DNA of 64,000 nucleotides, from positions 372,001 to 436,000 of the forward strand of contig JANSYA010000002.1 in the NCBI GenBank assembly GCA_024742665.1, given 5' to 3'. The notes beneath the pieces are model-generated. The model saw only the letters and a program-made list of their open reading frames with translations. It did not search any database and was not told where the DNA came from. Shown here in pieces: positions 29,908 to 37,313 of this stretch (position 1 is its first letter; every line of letters starts with the position of its first letter). This DNA is from a bacterium (GTDB lineage Bacteria > Spirochaetota > Leptospiria > Leptospirales > Leptonemataceae). The position numbers and the translations under genes were made by a program.

Positions 29908-30591
29908 TCAAACCAGAGCGCGCATATTGATCTTTACGCCCGGCCCCATGGTCGGCGCGATATAATAGGACTTTACGAATTCGCCTTTCGCATCCGAAGG
30001 CTTATCGCGCATGATGGACTGATAGAACGAACGCAGGTTTTCTTCAATCTGCTGCGGCTCGAATGACACTTTACCGATCCGCACGTGCACGACGCTCGTC
30101 TTGTCCGGGCGATACTCAAACTGACCCGCTTTCAGGTTCTTGATCGCAGTCGCGATATCCGTCGTAACGGTTCCGGCCTTCGGCTTGGGCATCAAACCCT
30201 TGCGACCGAGAACGGGACCCAAACGACCCACGTCCTTCATCATATCGGGGGTGGCCACACAGGCGTCGAAGTCGGTCCAGTTTTCTTTCTGGATCTTTTC
30301 GACCAGCTCGGCGCCGCCTACGAAATCCGCGCCGGCTTCTTTCGCTTCCGCATGGCGGTCTTCTTTGGCGAAAACCAGCACGCGAACCTGCTTTCCGGTT
30401 CCGTGGGGCAGACTGACGATGCCACGCACATTCTGCATGGACTTGTATGAGATCTTGGCATGCGCCTCGACGGTGCCGTCGAATTTCGAGTAGCTCAGCT
30501 CTTTCATCAGGGCCGCGGCCTCGGAGGGGCTGTACGCTTTTTCGGGATCGACCTTTTCAGCGATCGCGCGATACTTCTTGCCGTGCTTCAT
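29908..30591 (-). CDS. rplA: 50S ribosomal protein L1
   Basis: L1, 227 aa, L1 stalk and, in many bacteria, translational repressor of rpl[42 protein letters not shown] and the C-terminal [12 protein letters not shown] are diagnostic. Its ATG overlaps the rplK stop by four bases. Confidence 0.97.
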   Translation of the reverse strand: MKHGKKYRAIAEKVDPEKAYSPSEAAALMKELSYSKFDGTVEAHAKISYKSMQNVRGIVSLPHGTGKQVRVLVFAKEDRHAEAKEAGADFVGGAELVEKIQKENWTDFDACVATPDMMKDVGRLGPVLGRKGLMPKPKAGTVTTDIATAIKNLKAGQFEYRPDKTSVVHVRIGKVSFEPQQIEENLRSFYQSIMRDKPSDAKGEFVKSYYIAPTMGPGVKINMRALV

Positions 30592-31016
30592 CCTTCCACC
30601 TCGACGCCCATCGAACGACAGGTTCCGGCCAGAATTTTGACCGCAGCGTCCATATCATAGCTGTTCAAATCTTCTTTTTTGATCTCGGCGATGCTTTCCA
30701 GCTGCTTGCGCGTGATCTTGCCGACGTAGTTTTTATTCGGCACGGAAGAGCCGCTTTTGATGCCCAGCTCTTTCAGAATCAAGAGCGGCGCCGGGGGCGA
30801 CTTCGTAATAAAAGTAAAGCTGCGGTCGCTATATACCGTAATCACGACCGGCAGCTTAATGCCGATCTGACCTTTGGTCTTTTCATTGAATTGCTTGCAG
30901 AACTCCATGATGTTCAAACCGTGCTGACCAAGCGCGGGACCCACCGGCGGCGCGGGGTTTGCTTTGCCCGCTTCGACCTGGAGTTTAATCTGCGTTACTA
31001 CCTTTTTCTGAGCCAT
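30588..31016 (-). CDS. rplK: 50S ribosomal protein L11
   Basis: L11, 142 aa, GTPase-associated centre. [20 protein letters not shown] with the Pro-rich N-terminal switch and the C-terminal [12 protein letters not shown] are diagnostic. ATG at 31016. A 349-bp leader precedes it and probably carries the promoter and any L1-binding control site. Confidence 0.97.
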   Translation of the reverse strand: MAQKKVVTQIKLQVEAGKANPAPPVGPALGQHGLNIMEFCKQFNEKTKGQIGIKLPVVITVYSDRSFTFITKSPPAPLLILKELGIKSGSSVPNKNYVGKITRKQLESIAEIKKEDLNSYDMDAAVKILAGTCRSMGVEVEG

Positions 31017-31365
31017 ATAACTGAGCTTATCCGGTGTCTCGTTCTGTTTCTATCTAAACCGCTTCAGAACTTCGGCGGAGACTGCCGCAATTTCGCGACG
31101 TCCACCCGCGCCGCAATCCTGCGACACCGCTCCCTGCGCCCCACATGTTGACCCAAATATTCGGCCTTACAAAAGGGGATTAGAGGCATGTCTTAAAAAG
31201 CAGGCGTGTTGGGAACTATTTTTCAATCCGGGCGGCTAAAATCGCGATTTTTTTTCGAACGCCCCGGAAATTTTTTCAAATTTTTATTCAGCTGGCCCAA
31301 AACCTGGGAGATCGCACCTGGGCCACAAAATGCAGGAGCGAGGCGACTCCTTGAGTTGCCTTACC
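31017..31365. other. nusG-rplK spacer (rplK leader), no gene seen
   Basis: A 349-bp spacer. The nusG-proximal part is AT-rich with homopolymer A/T runs (31245-31290), compatible with a promoter or a terminator, but no clear consensus pair can be defended. GCCCCACATG at 31138-31147 is identical to ten bases of the fourth hairpin behind rpoC (20301-20309 region), here without its partner arm. No ORF with coding character was seen. Confidence 0.5.
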
Positions 31366-31908
31366 TCAGCCTACGTTAGAGGCGACCTGCAGATAATCCA
31401 GCTCGACCGGCGTCGCCTGGCCGAAGATCTCGACCTTCACGCGCAGCTTGCCTTTGTCGGGCAGAATCTCGTCCACGACGCCGGTGAAGTTCGCGAAAGG
31501 ACCGTCTACGATCTTCACGCGTTCGCCCACCTGGAACAGGATGTGGGTCGCCGCTTCCGGCTCGCCGTCGTCGACCGGCGACTCACCCTGCAGTAAGTTA
31601 CGCACTTCGTCTTCGGAAAGCGGCTCCGGCTCGGGAGAACCAACGAAACCCGCCACTGAAGGCAGACGCGCGATCATGTACTGGAGCTCGTCGTCCATCG
31701 CCATCTCGGCCATGATGTAGCCGGGCATGAACTTCTTCTCCACGACCCGCTTCTTGCCGTTTTTCATTTCGGCGACTTTGATCGTCGGAATATTGACTGT
31801 GCCGATCCGACCCTCGAGGCCGCGATTCTGAATCATCTTTTCGATGTTCGTTTTGACCTTATTTTCGTGTCCGGAATAGGTCCGAATCACGTACCACTTT
31901 AGAGCCAT
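31366..31908 (-). CDS. nusG: Transcription termination/antitermination protein NusG
   Basis: NusG, 180 aa. The NGN domain begins MALKWYVIRTYSGHENKVKT and contains FMPGYIMAEMAMDDE; a linker of acidic residues (about 118-130) precedes the KOW domain GERVKIVDGPFANFTGVVDE. ATG at 31908 was chosen because it gives the family start; the in-frame TTG at 31932 would overlap the secE stop. Couples RNA polymerase to the ribosome via S10 and to Rho. Confidence 0.96.
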   Translation of the reverse strand: MALKWYVIRTYSGHENKVKTNIEKMIQNRGLEGRIGTVNIPTIKVAEMKNGKKRVVEKKFMPGYIMAEMAMDDELQYMIARLPSVAGFVGSPEPEPLSEDEVRNLLQGESPVDDGEPEAATHILFQVGERVKIVDGPFANFTGVVDEILPDKGKLRVKVEIFGQATPVELDYLQVASNVG

Positions 31909-31928
31909 ATTAACGCCTGCCCCCAACT

Positions 31929-32129
31929 TCAAGATCCGCCGCGGGCACCGGTTCCGAACTCAATGAGCGTATCAAAGAGGCCTTCGAAGGTGTTATCCAC
32001 AAAAAATAAGAACATTGAGATGATCGCCGTTGCGGCCAGAACGACAATCGTAGAGTTCAAGACTTCCTCGCGGCTGGGCCAGACGACCTTCTTCAACTCT
32101 TCACGACTTTCTTTTAAGAATTTCAGCAT
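31929..32129 (-). CDS. secE: Preprotein translocase subunit SecE
   Basis: SecE, 66 aa, the short single-span type. MLKFLKESREELKKVVWPSR is the amphipathic helix with the conserved KVVWPS, followed by one transmembrane segment (VVLAATAIISMFLFFVDNTF). ATG at 32129 chosen from the family start; the longer in-frame ORF (to 32207) runs into the tRNA-Trp gene. Clamps the two halves of SecY. Confidence 0.94.
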   Translation of the reverse strand: MLKFLKESREELKKVVWPSREEVLNSTIVVLAATAIISMFLFFVDNTFEGLFDTLIEFGTGARGGS

Positions 32130-32177
32130 AATTTCGCTACTACCTGATATTGCCCGCCCGCGAATCACGCGGCGAAG

Positions 32178-32249
32178 CAGGCCGGGAGAGAATCGAACTC
32201 TCATCAAGGGTTTTGGAGACCCCTATACTAACCATTGTACTACCGGCCT
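32178..32249 (-). tRNA. tRNA-Trp (anticodon CCA)
   Basis: 72 nt. The acceptor arms AGGCCGG and CCGGCCT pair perfectly over 7 bp, the anticodon loop is CTCCAAA (anticodon CCA), and GAGAGTTCGATTCTC forms the T arm. The discriminator base is G, and CCA is not encoded (CTT follows), so the 3' end must be added enzymatically. It lies directly upstream of secE, its usual place. Confidence 0.93.
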
Positions 32250-32344
32250 ATCTGTCTTATCTGCAAAGGTCCACCACCCGGCACTCCGGAACGCTTCAAG
32301 AGCGATTGTCCTGAAACGTCCGTCGCTGAGGGAATGCGGACCTG

Positions 32345-32417
32345 AGCCCTCTACCAGGCTTGAACTGGTGACCTCATCCTTACCATGGATGCGCTCTACC
32401 AACTGAGCTAAGAGGGC
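32345..32417 (-). tRNA. tRNA-Thr (anticodon GGT)
   Basis: 73 nt. The acceptor arms GCCCTCT and AGAGGGC pair over 7 bp; the anticodon stem CATCC/GGATG encloses the loop ATGGTAA (anticodon GGT); the T arm is ACCAGTTCAAGCCTGGT. The discriminator is T and CCA is not encoded. It is the first gene of the supercluster in the direction of transcription, 95 bp before tRNA-Trp. No rpmG gene lies between the tRNAs and secE. Confidence 0.93.
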
Positions 32418-32445
32418 GTTGGCTCGAACAGAATCTTTCGCAACC

Positions 32446-32470
32446 CCGGAATACGGAGTCCGAAATCCGG
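32446..32470. terminator. Weak inverted repeat between an unknown gene and tRNA-Thr
   Basis: CCGGA (32446-32450) and TCCGG (32466-32470) bracket an inner CGG/CCG pair, giving a small stem in the 88-bp gap between the stop of the minus-strand gene at 32506 and tRNA-Thr. There is no T-run. It could terminate the upstream transcript or be part of the tRNA promoter region; low confidence. Confidence 0.25.
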
Positions 32471-32505
32471 CGAGTTTGACTGTTTTTTCGAAACCACGTC
32501 GCCGG

Positions 32506-34146
32506 TCAAGAGGCTTTTGCGAGGCTTTCGGCCTTCTTGAGTAACGGCATCATCAGAGACTGCACCTGGGCCTTCAGGGCGGGGTCAGGGATTTGCAGGA
32601 GCGGAATTTTCAGCTTCGACATCATCGATTCCGCCTCCCACTCGTCGTTAAACAGCAGGCGGACCTGCGGCCAGATCTTCTTCACGGCCGCGATCAGCGG
32701 CGGTTCTTTCGTTTTCACGCTGGCAATAAATTGGTTCAGCAGCTGCTGCAGCTTCTGGAACCGGGCAATCCGCCGGTGCAGGCTTTCGATCTGCCCCGTT
32801 TCCAGCATCATGTGCCCGGCGATCTTCTGATATTCGTCCGGCCAGTGCACATCGTCGCCGCGCTTCACCCGGGCGTCGACGTTCCGGAGGCCGACCATGG
32901 CCTTACCGCCGTCGCCGGCCTCCCCGGTCAGCCACTGGCTGTACGCGGCCCGGTCGCCGCTGCTCTGGAATTCCTGGAGCTTGCGCACGACGTCCATGAA
33001 CTGCTGGAAGCTGAGAGGAACTTCCGGCAGCTCGACCGGCGGCGGCTCGCCGGCCCCCATACCGCCAGCATCCGCGGCGGGCAGACCGGGCATTCCCGCA
33101 TCCCCGCCGGCCACTGCTCCGGCTCCCGACTGTCCGGTTCCGTCTGCGCGCATGACGAGCGGGCCGGTCACGGTCAAATCGTCGCCGAACTGCTCAAGAA
33201 TCTCCCCAATAATCGAAGGCTCGACCTCGCCCGCGGGAGCCGCTGCCGGCGCGGGAGTAGCTTCTCCGGCGGCACCCGCTGCAGCAGCATCGCCGACGGC
33301 AGCCGGGCCGGCTGGCGATGCTGCCGCCGCGGCGGCGGGCTGCGCGGGAGTTTCGCTTTGACTGCGGGGAAAGGCCGGCACGTGGAGCGGTCCCGAGACG
33401 ACCAGCTCTTCGCCGAATTGCTCAAGAATCTCTTCAATGATCGACTTTTCGCTGAGAGATAGCGGGGCCGGCTGCTGGGCCGCTCCCGGCTCAGCAGCCG
33501 GCGATCCGCCCCCGGAGCCAGAGGCGGCGCCCGTTACGGGAATTTTCGCGCCGTCCGCGCCTGCGCCGGGAGCGGGCGCTTCGGCGACGGGCGGCGCGGA
33601 AACGCCCATAGCTTCGCGCAGAGATTTTCCGGGGATATCCTGGCCGCCGTTCAAAGACACCAGTCGCAGATGGCCCATGTCTTCGCTGTTGAAGCGCTGC
33701 TGCTCGGCGACGATCGTGCCGACCTCGCGCTCCAGCTCTTTCAGAACGGAGTCGGCCACCTCGGCGTCCGAGACTGCGGAATTTCCAGCCGGGGCGCCGC
33801 CCATCGCGGGGGCGGACGCGGCCTCAGCGGCGGCTTCCCGCATCTGCTTTTTGACGTTTTCAAGAGCGGGCAGCAGGTTGCTGCCAATGAATGCGCTCAG
33901 AGCTTCGGGGCGAACCGCCAGGCCCTTCGCGAAATTCGGAATATGATCCAGAAAGTCGTCGGGGGCTTTGATGCGGGCCGCGACGTACTGCTGGAGTTTG
34001 CCGAGCACGGCTTTGGCCTGCTCGGGCGTGGCGTTTTTCTTTTTCAGGATCGCGCGGAAGATCTGCAAATAGGCGCGCTGGTGGGCTTCGAGCTCGGAGA
34101 TCTGATCCACGATCTCATGCCTGGCCCGGACCCATGGGCCGGTCAA
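32506..34146 (-). CDS. Unknown Ala/Pro/Gly-rich protein with a duplicated motif
   Basis: 546 aa; I do not recognise the family. The N-terminal third (1-115) and C-terminal third (about 375-546) look helical and globular; the middle is low-complexity Ala, Pro and Gly. Within the linker a motif is duplicated: SIIEEILEQFGEELVVSGPL and SIIGEILEQFGDDLTVTGPL, about 75 residues apart. There is no signal peptide or membrane span, so it is probably cytosolic. The start is uncertain: TTG at 34146 after GGCGGA is used; a GTG follows 12 codons later. It lies 30 bp after the next unknown gene, probably co-transcribed. Confidence 0.75.
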   Translation of the reverse strand: MTGPWVRARHEIVDQISELEAHQRAYLQIFRAILKKKNATPEQAKAVLGKLQQYVAARIKAPDDFLDHIPNFAKGLAVRPEALSAFIGSNLLPALENVKKQMREAAAEAASAPAMGGAPAGNSAVSDAEVADSVLKELEREVGTIVAEQQRFNSEDMGHLRLVSLNGGQDIPGKSLREAMGVSAPPVAEAPAPGAGADGAKIPVTGAASGSGGGSPAAEPGAAQQPAPLSLSEKSIIEEILEQFGEELVVSGPLHVPAFPRSQSETPAQPAAAAAASPAGPAAVGDAAAAGAAGEATPAPAAAPAGEVEPSIIGEILEQFGDDLTVTGPLVMRADGTGQSGAGAVAGGDAGMPGLPAADAGGMGAGEPPPVELPEVPLSFQQFMDVVRKLQEFQSSGDRAAYSQWLTGEAGDGGKAMVGLRNVDARVKRGDDVHWPDEYQKIAGHMMLETGQIESLHRRIARFQKLQQLLNQFIASVKTKEPPLIAAVKKIWPQVRLLFNDEWEAESMMSKLKIPLLQIPDPALKAQVQSLMMPLLKKAESLAKAS

Positions 34147-34176
34147 GCATTTCCGCCGCTTCGGCCGGGGGCGGGA

Positions 34177-34557
34177 TTATTCCCCGCCGGTGCCGGCTAC
34201 TTCGGAATGGGGCCCGGTTCCCTGCGAATCCCCGGGGCTCGCGGTGGAGACCCGCATCGGCGCCGCAGCCGGCACCGACGCGACGCGGGCGGCCTCCTCC
34301 TCGACGATGCGATAGCGCAGATAAGTATTGCAGCTCGCCTCTTGCGTATAGCGCACCAGATCGAAATCCACTCGCGGTGAAATAAAGAAATTCGAGCTTC
34401 TCAAACGCTCTTTGATTTCTTTTTTGATATGTGCGCGTGACTCCGACCGGCGTTGGTACACCGTGGGAACCAGCATATCATTCCGATAGACCAGCTTCTT
34501 ATCTTTATAAACCGCAACCGTCAACTTGATGCGAAATCGTGTAATTTGCGACGACAT
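34177..34557 (-). CDS. Unknown small protein
   Basis: 126 aa, family not recognised. The start ATG at 34557 (MSSQITRFRIKLTVAVYKDK) is supported by AGGAG five to six bases upstream; an earlier ATG at 34614 lacks this. The first 85 residues alternate beta-type hydrophobic and charged residues; the tail after about residue 90 is Ala/Pro/Ser-rich and probably disordered, resembling the linker of the next gene. No membrane segment or catalytic motif visible. Probably an operon with the 546-aa protein downstream. Confidence 0.7.
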   Translation of the reverse strand: MSSQITRFRIKLTVAVYKDKKLVYRNDMLVPTVYQRRSESRAHIKKEIKERLRSSNFFISPRVDFDLVRYTQEASCNTYLRYRIVEEEAARVASVPAAAPMRVSTASPGDSQGTGPHSEVAGTGGE

Positions 34558-34779
34558 CCCCGCTCCTGTCTGGTGCCGCGCTCGGATAGATTTTACGTAT
34601 TCGTTCTTTCGCAACGATCTAACCGGGCGCGCAAAGTGCGGCTTCCAAAACTTAAGAATTACAATTGGAGCAGCACTAACTCAATCAAAATATCGTCGGC
34701 GGTCCCTCGTGAATTAAAAGTCGATGGGCAAATAACTCCAAAATTTTTATGTTCTATAGTCGATCTTATGTCCGTTCGC

Positions 34780-34810
34780 GAAATTCGCGAATTTCTTTTT
34801 TTCGAAAAAA
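34780..34810. terminator. Two adjacent perfect palindromes between divergent-looking transcripts
   Basis: GAAATTCGCGAATTTC (34780-34795, 16 bp) is followed directly by a 14-bp palindrome of six T, CG and six A (34797-34810). On the minus strand they follow the stop of the nucleosidase-like gene at 34842, so the second, with its homopolymer arms, could act as a bidirectional intrinsic terminator. The first could alternatively be an operator for the gene starting at 34557. Confidence 0.5.
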
Positions 34811-34841
34811 GGCGCGAGCATTCTAAAGGCGCGACCCGCGC

Positions 34842-35597
34842 TCACTCTCCGGCCAGGAATTCAGAGACAAATCGCTGTAATTCCAGCGACATTTCGCGAT
34901 GATTCGCGCGCCACTGATCGGAACCCGAAGGGCCGACGTGATTCGTCAGCGCATAAAAAGCGCCGAAGGGAACGGCGTGCCGGAGACACACCCAGGCGAT
35001 GCCGTAGGTTTCGAGGTTTTCAAAATCGCAGTCTTTAACTTCTACTTGCGTGAGACTAACGGAGTCGGTCGAATTCGTAACGCCTGTAAAAAGCGCGGCG
35101 CCGGCCTTCGCGCGCGACTCTTCGAAGGCGCGAACCAGGCGCTGTGTGCGCGGGCCGACATCCGTTCGCAGCAAGTCGGCCAGGGGTCCGGGGGCGTGCG
35201 CTCGGCCTTCGAGCGTCGCCAGATCGCGCTTATAAAAACGCGAACTGAATGCGAAGCACTCCGGTCCCGCGGCGAGTCTCGCTTCATATACGCCGGCCGA
35301 TCCCAGAAATAGCACCTCGTCGGGCGGCGGCTGCGTGCTATCCAGCAGTCGCGCCTGGACCGCCGTCGCCGCGGCGACGCTCCCGATGCCCGCTTCGAGA
35401 ATTTCGAAGACAGGCCGTTCTAGGTCGGATCGCTGCCGGTCGGGCCGCTGTGGGTCAGGTCGCTGCGGGTCGGATCCCGGCGTGCCGGCCCGTTCTGTCG
35501 CAGCCTGGCCGGCGGCGACCGCCAGCTCGTCGATTTCCGGGGCAAATGCCCCGACGATCAATAGCCGCGAATTTCGTTTCTGGTTGCCATCTTTCAT
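34842..35597 (-). CDS. Nucleoside phosphorylase / MTA-SAH nucleosidase-like protein
   Basis: 251 aa from ATG at 35597 (a TTG at 35636 is possible). The overall layout matches the MTAN/purine nucleoside phosphorylase/futalosine hydrolase superfamily: RLLIVGAFAPEIDEL at the start, EVLFLGSAGVY as the glycine-rich phosphate/ribose segment, and FENLETYGIAWVCLRHAVPF near residue 205 in the place of the family's substrate-binding Met/Glu-Glu motif. The true substrate cannot be read from sequence. Residues 43-61 are a pentapeptide repeat (D-x-Q-R-P type, about four copies) inserted near the N-terminus, absent from the family core. A lipoprotein gene starts divergently 24 bp away. Confidence 0.7.
   Translation of the reverse strand: MKDGNQKRNSRLLIVGAFAPEIDELAVAAGQAATERAGTPGSDPQRPDPQRPDRQRSDLERPVFEILEAGIGSVAAATAVQARLLDSTQPPPDEVLFLGSAGVYEARLAAGPECFAFSSRFYKRDLATLEGRAHAPGPLADLLRTDVGPRTQRLVRAFEESRAKAGAALFTGVTNSTDSVSLTQVEVKDCDFENLETYGIAWVCLRHAVPFGAFYALTNHVGPSGSDQWRANHREMSLELQRFVSEFLAGE
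35415..35474 (-). repeat. 15-bp tandem repeat coding for a DPQRP-like pentapeptide
   Basis: On the minus strand about four copies of a 15-bp unit close to GACCCGCAGCGACCT encode SDPQR, PDPQR, PDRQR, SDLER. The unit is a multiple of three, so copy-number change keeps the frame. Copies differ at several positions, so it is an old rather than a freshly expanded repeat. It lies inside the nucleosidase-like gene. Confidence 0.7.
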
Positions 35598-35621
35598 ATC
35601 GAAGGTTTCTTTGCATCCCGT

Positions 35622-36083
35622 ATGCGATCGATCCAATCAGCCAGCCCCGCTCAAAATAATAGCGTCCTCCGCCTGTCGCGGGCGACGCGCATCGGCCTGG
35701 GCGCAGTGGCTCTGGCAGGTCTACTGGCCGCGACGAGCGCGTGCAACTCGAAACCGAATACCGCGCTCTGCGGTCGCTACTATCGCCACATGCTGGCGGT
35801 TCAGGAACGCGACGGACAGCCCGGGGCGCTGGCGGGCCTGAAGACGGAAGGCGCCAAGCGGGCCGTCCTGAATCACTGCATGGAGTTGGACCGAGCGCAG
35901 GTTGAGTGCGTTCTCGACGCGGGAGATACGCACACGGCGACTTCCTGCGAACGAGACGGCGGCTTGCAGTATTCCGACCGACATGATTCCGAAAGCGAAA
36001 ACACCGCCGCAAGCTCGCCGGCAGTCGAAGAGTATTTGGACGACCCGAACGCGGAGTACGGATCCGATCCGGCCGCGCCCTGA
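35622..36083 (+). CDS. Small putative lipoprotein
   Basis: 153 aa, family not recognised. A basic N-terminus followed by IGLGAVALAGLLAATSAC gives a lipoprotein signal with Cys41 as the lipidated residue; spirochaetal lipoboxes tolerate such sequences. The mature part has three further Cys (in LCGRYY, NHCMELDRAQVEC), a feature of the short Cys-containing lipoproteins of Leptospirales, and an acidic Ser/Glu-rich tail. ATG at 35622, divergent from the nucleosidase-like gene. Confidence 0.65.
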   Translation: MRSIQSASPAQNNSVLRLSRATRIGLGAVALAGLLAATSACNSKPNTALCGRYYRHMLAVQERDGQPGALAGLKTEGAKRAVLNHCMELDRAQVECVLDAGDTHTATSCERDGGLQYSDRHDSESENTAASSPAVEEYLDDPNAEYGSDPAAP

Positions 36084-36161
36084 GCGATCAGCGCGCAAAC
36101 TTTTCAGAATCCGTGCGGCTTTGCTTTCTGGCGTCGGCGGGTTCAGCGGTCGGCATGATCC

Positions 36162-37313
36162 TCAGCCGCCGGCAGCCGTTTTAAATGCCGGCGAACGTTC
36201 TTGAATCATTCGAATGACGGCGGGAGCGCAGCGATCGCTCAAGTGACTGGCGTCGGTCCAGTACCTGCAGTTCAGTTCGGCCTGATTGACCGGCACATAG
36301 TCGAAGCCGGCCGCCCGAATCATCTCAATCGCCTGTGACTGCCGCTCCGCATCGAGCAGTGCGCTACGCGCGGACTCCAGCTCCGGATGCACGGGCGGAC
36401 TCCAAAATACCGCGTTGATTCCGGACGCACTCAGGCGCTTTAAGAAGAGCTCGAGTACGCGCAGCTGCGTTTCGCTGAATTCGTACTCGCGTAGAATATC
36501 ATTTTCCACTAAGTGATTGGTGTAATCGATGAATCGTTTTTCGTATTCGGCGGGGGGAATTCGATCGATGAAAAAATCGACGTAGTCCGCCGGCAAGGCC
36601 TTCACCGACGGCTGCTGCCAGAGCAAGAGTCGCGACATCGCTCCCTGTTCCAGATAGTCTTTGCCTTTGTTCAGATTGATCAGCGCCCGCTCGGGTCGCA
36701 GATTATAATTGTACGATAGAAAGGCCAGGCGCAGGCCGGTGGCGAATTTCACGTCGCGCGTTCCGCAATAAAAGAGATCCGAGAGTAACCGCGCGTTAAA
36801 CACGTTCACGCCCATTCGGTTTTGAACGCCGTGGGGATTGTTGTGATTGAACATCTCCGGTGAAATTTCAATCAAGAGCGTGGCCGGTTTGAATTCAGTT
36901 TCCAGGACCGTATCAGCCATAACGTACTGCAGCCACAGATCCGCGGCGCGAACGATGCCCCGGGTTTCGTAGCGCATGCCCGTGACAGCGGCACGATCCG
37001 AAGCGGAAAGCCCGGGGGCCGCGGCGATCGACGTCGGGTGCAGGGTCTGGAATATTTCCGAGCGCGAAGAACCCAAAAAGACCACCGGCGCCTGATAGGT
37101 TTTCGCAGACTGTGCCGCGCCCGCGGCGGTCAGGCTTTCTTGCTCAAGCCGCGCTTTGAGATTGATCGCGATGTTTTCCATCGGAGTCGCTTCGCGGCGC
37201 CCCGCGTCGCGCAGCTCCGGAAACAGAGCGATCTTGTCGACGACGAACACGAGCACCAGCAATGCCAGCGGAACGAATAATTTTAGCCTGGTCTGCATGT
37301 AAGTCAGGATCAC
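36162..37313 (-). CDS. DUF1574-type SGNH-like protein, partner of the MBOAT acyltransferase
   Basis: About 383 aa. One N-terminal membrane segment (LKLFVPLALLVLVFVVDKIA) anchors an outward-facing SGNH-like domain: VFLGSSRSEIF near residue 80 supplies the nucleophile Ser (block I, GSS in place of GDS), and TDASHLSDRC near the C-terminus supplies the Asp and His pair. The family is common in Leptospira beside MBOAT genes, and AlgJ/AlgX/DltD proteins do the analogous job of moving acyl groups onto envelope polymers. The frame starts at GTG 37313 directly after the upstream TGA, or ATG 37298. The acceptor polymer is unknown. Confidence 0.8.
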   Translation of the reverse strand: MILTYMQTRLKLFVPLALLVLVFVVDKIALFPELRDAGRREATPMENIAINLKARLEQESLTAAGAAQSAKTYQAPVVFLGSSRSEIFQTLHPTSIAAAPGLSASDRAAVTGMRYETRGIVRAADLWLQYVMADTVLETEFKPATLLIEISPEMFNHNNPHGVQNRMGVNVFNARLLSDLFYCGTRDVKFATGLRLAFLSYNYNLRPERALINLNKGKDYLEQGAMSRLLLWQQPSVKALPADYVDFFIDRIPPAEYEKRFIDYTNHLVENDILREYEFSETQLRVLELFLKRLSASGINAVFWSPPVHPELESARSALLDAERQSQAIEMIRAAGFDYVPVNQAELNCRYWTDASHLSDRCAPAVIRMIQERSPAFKTAAGG

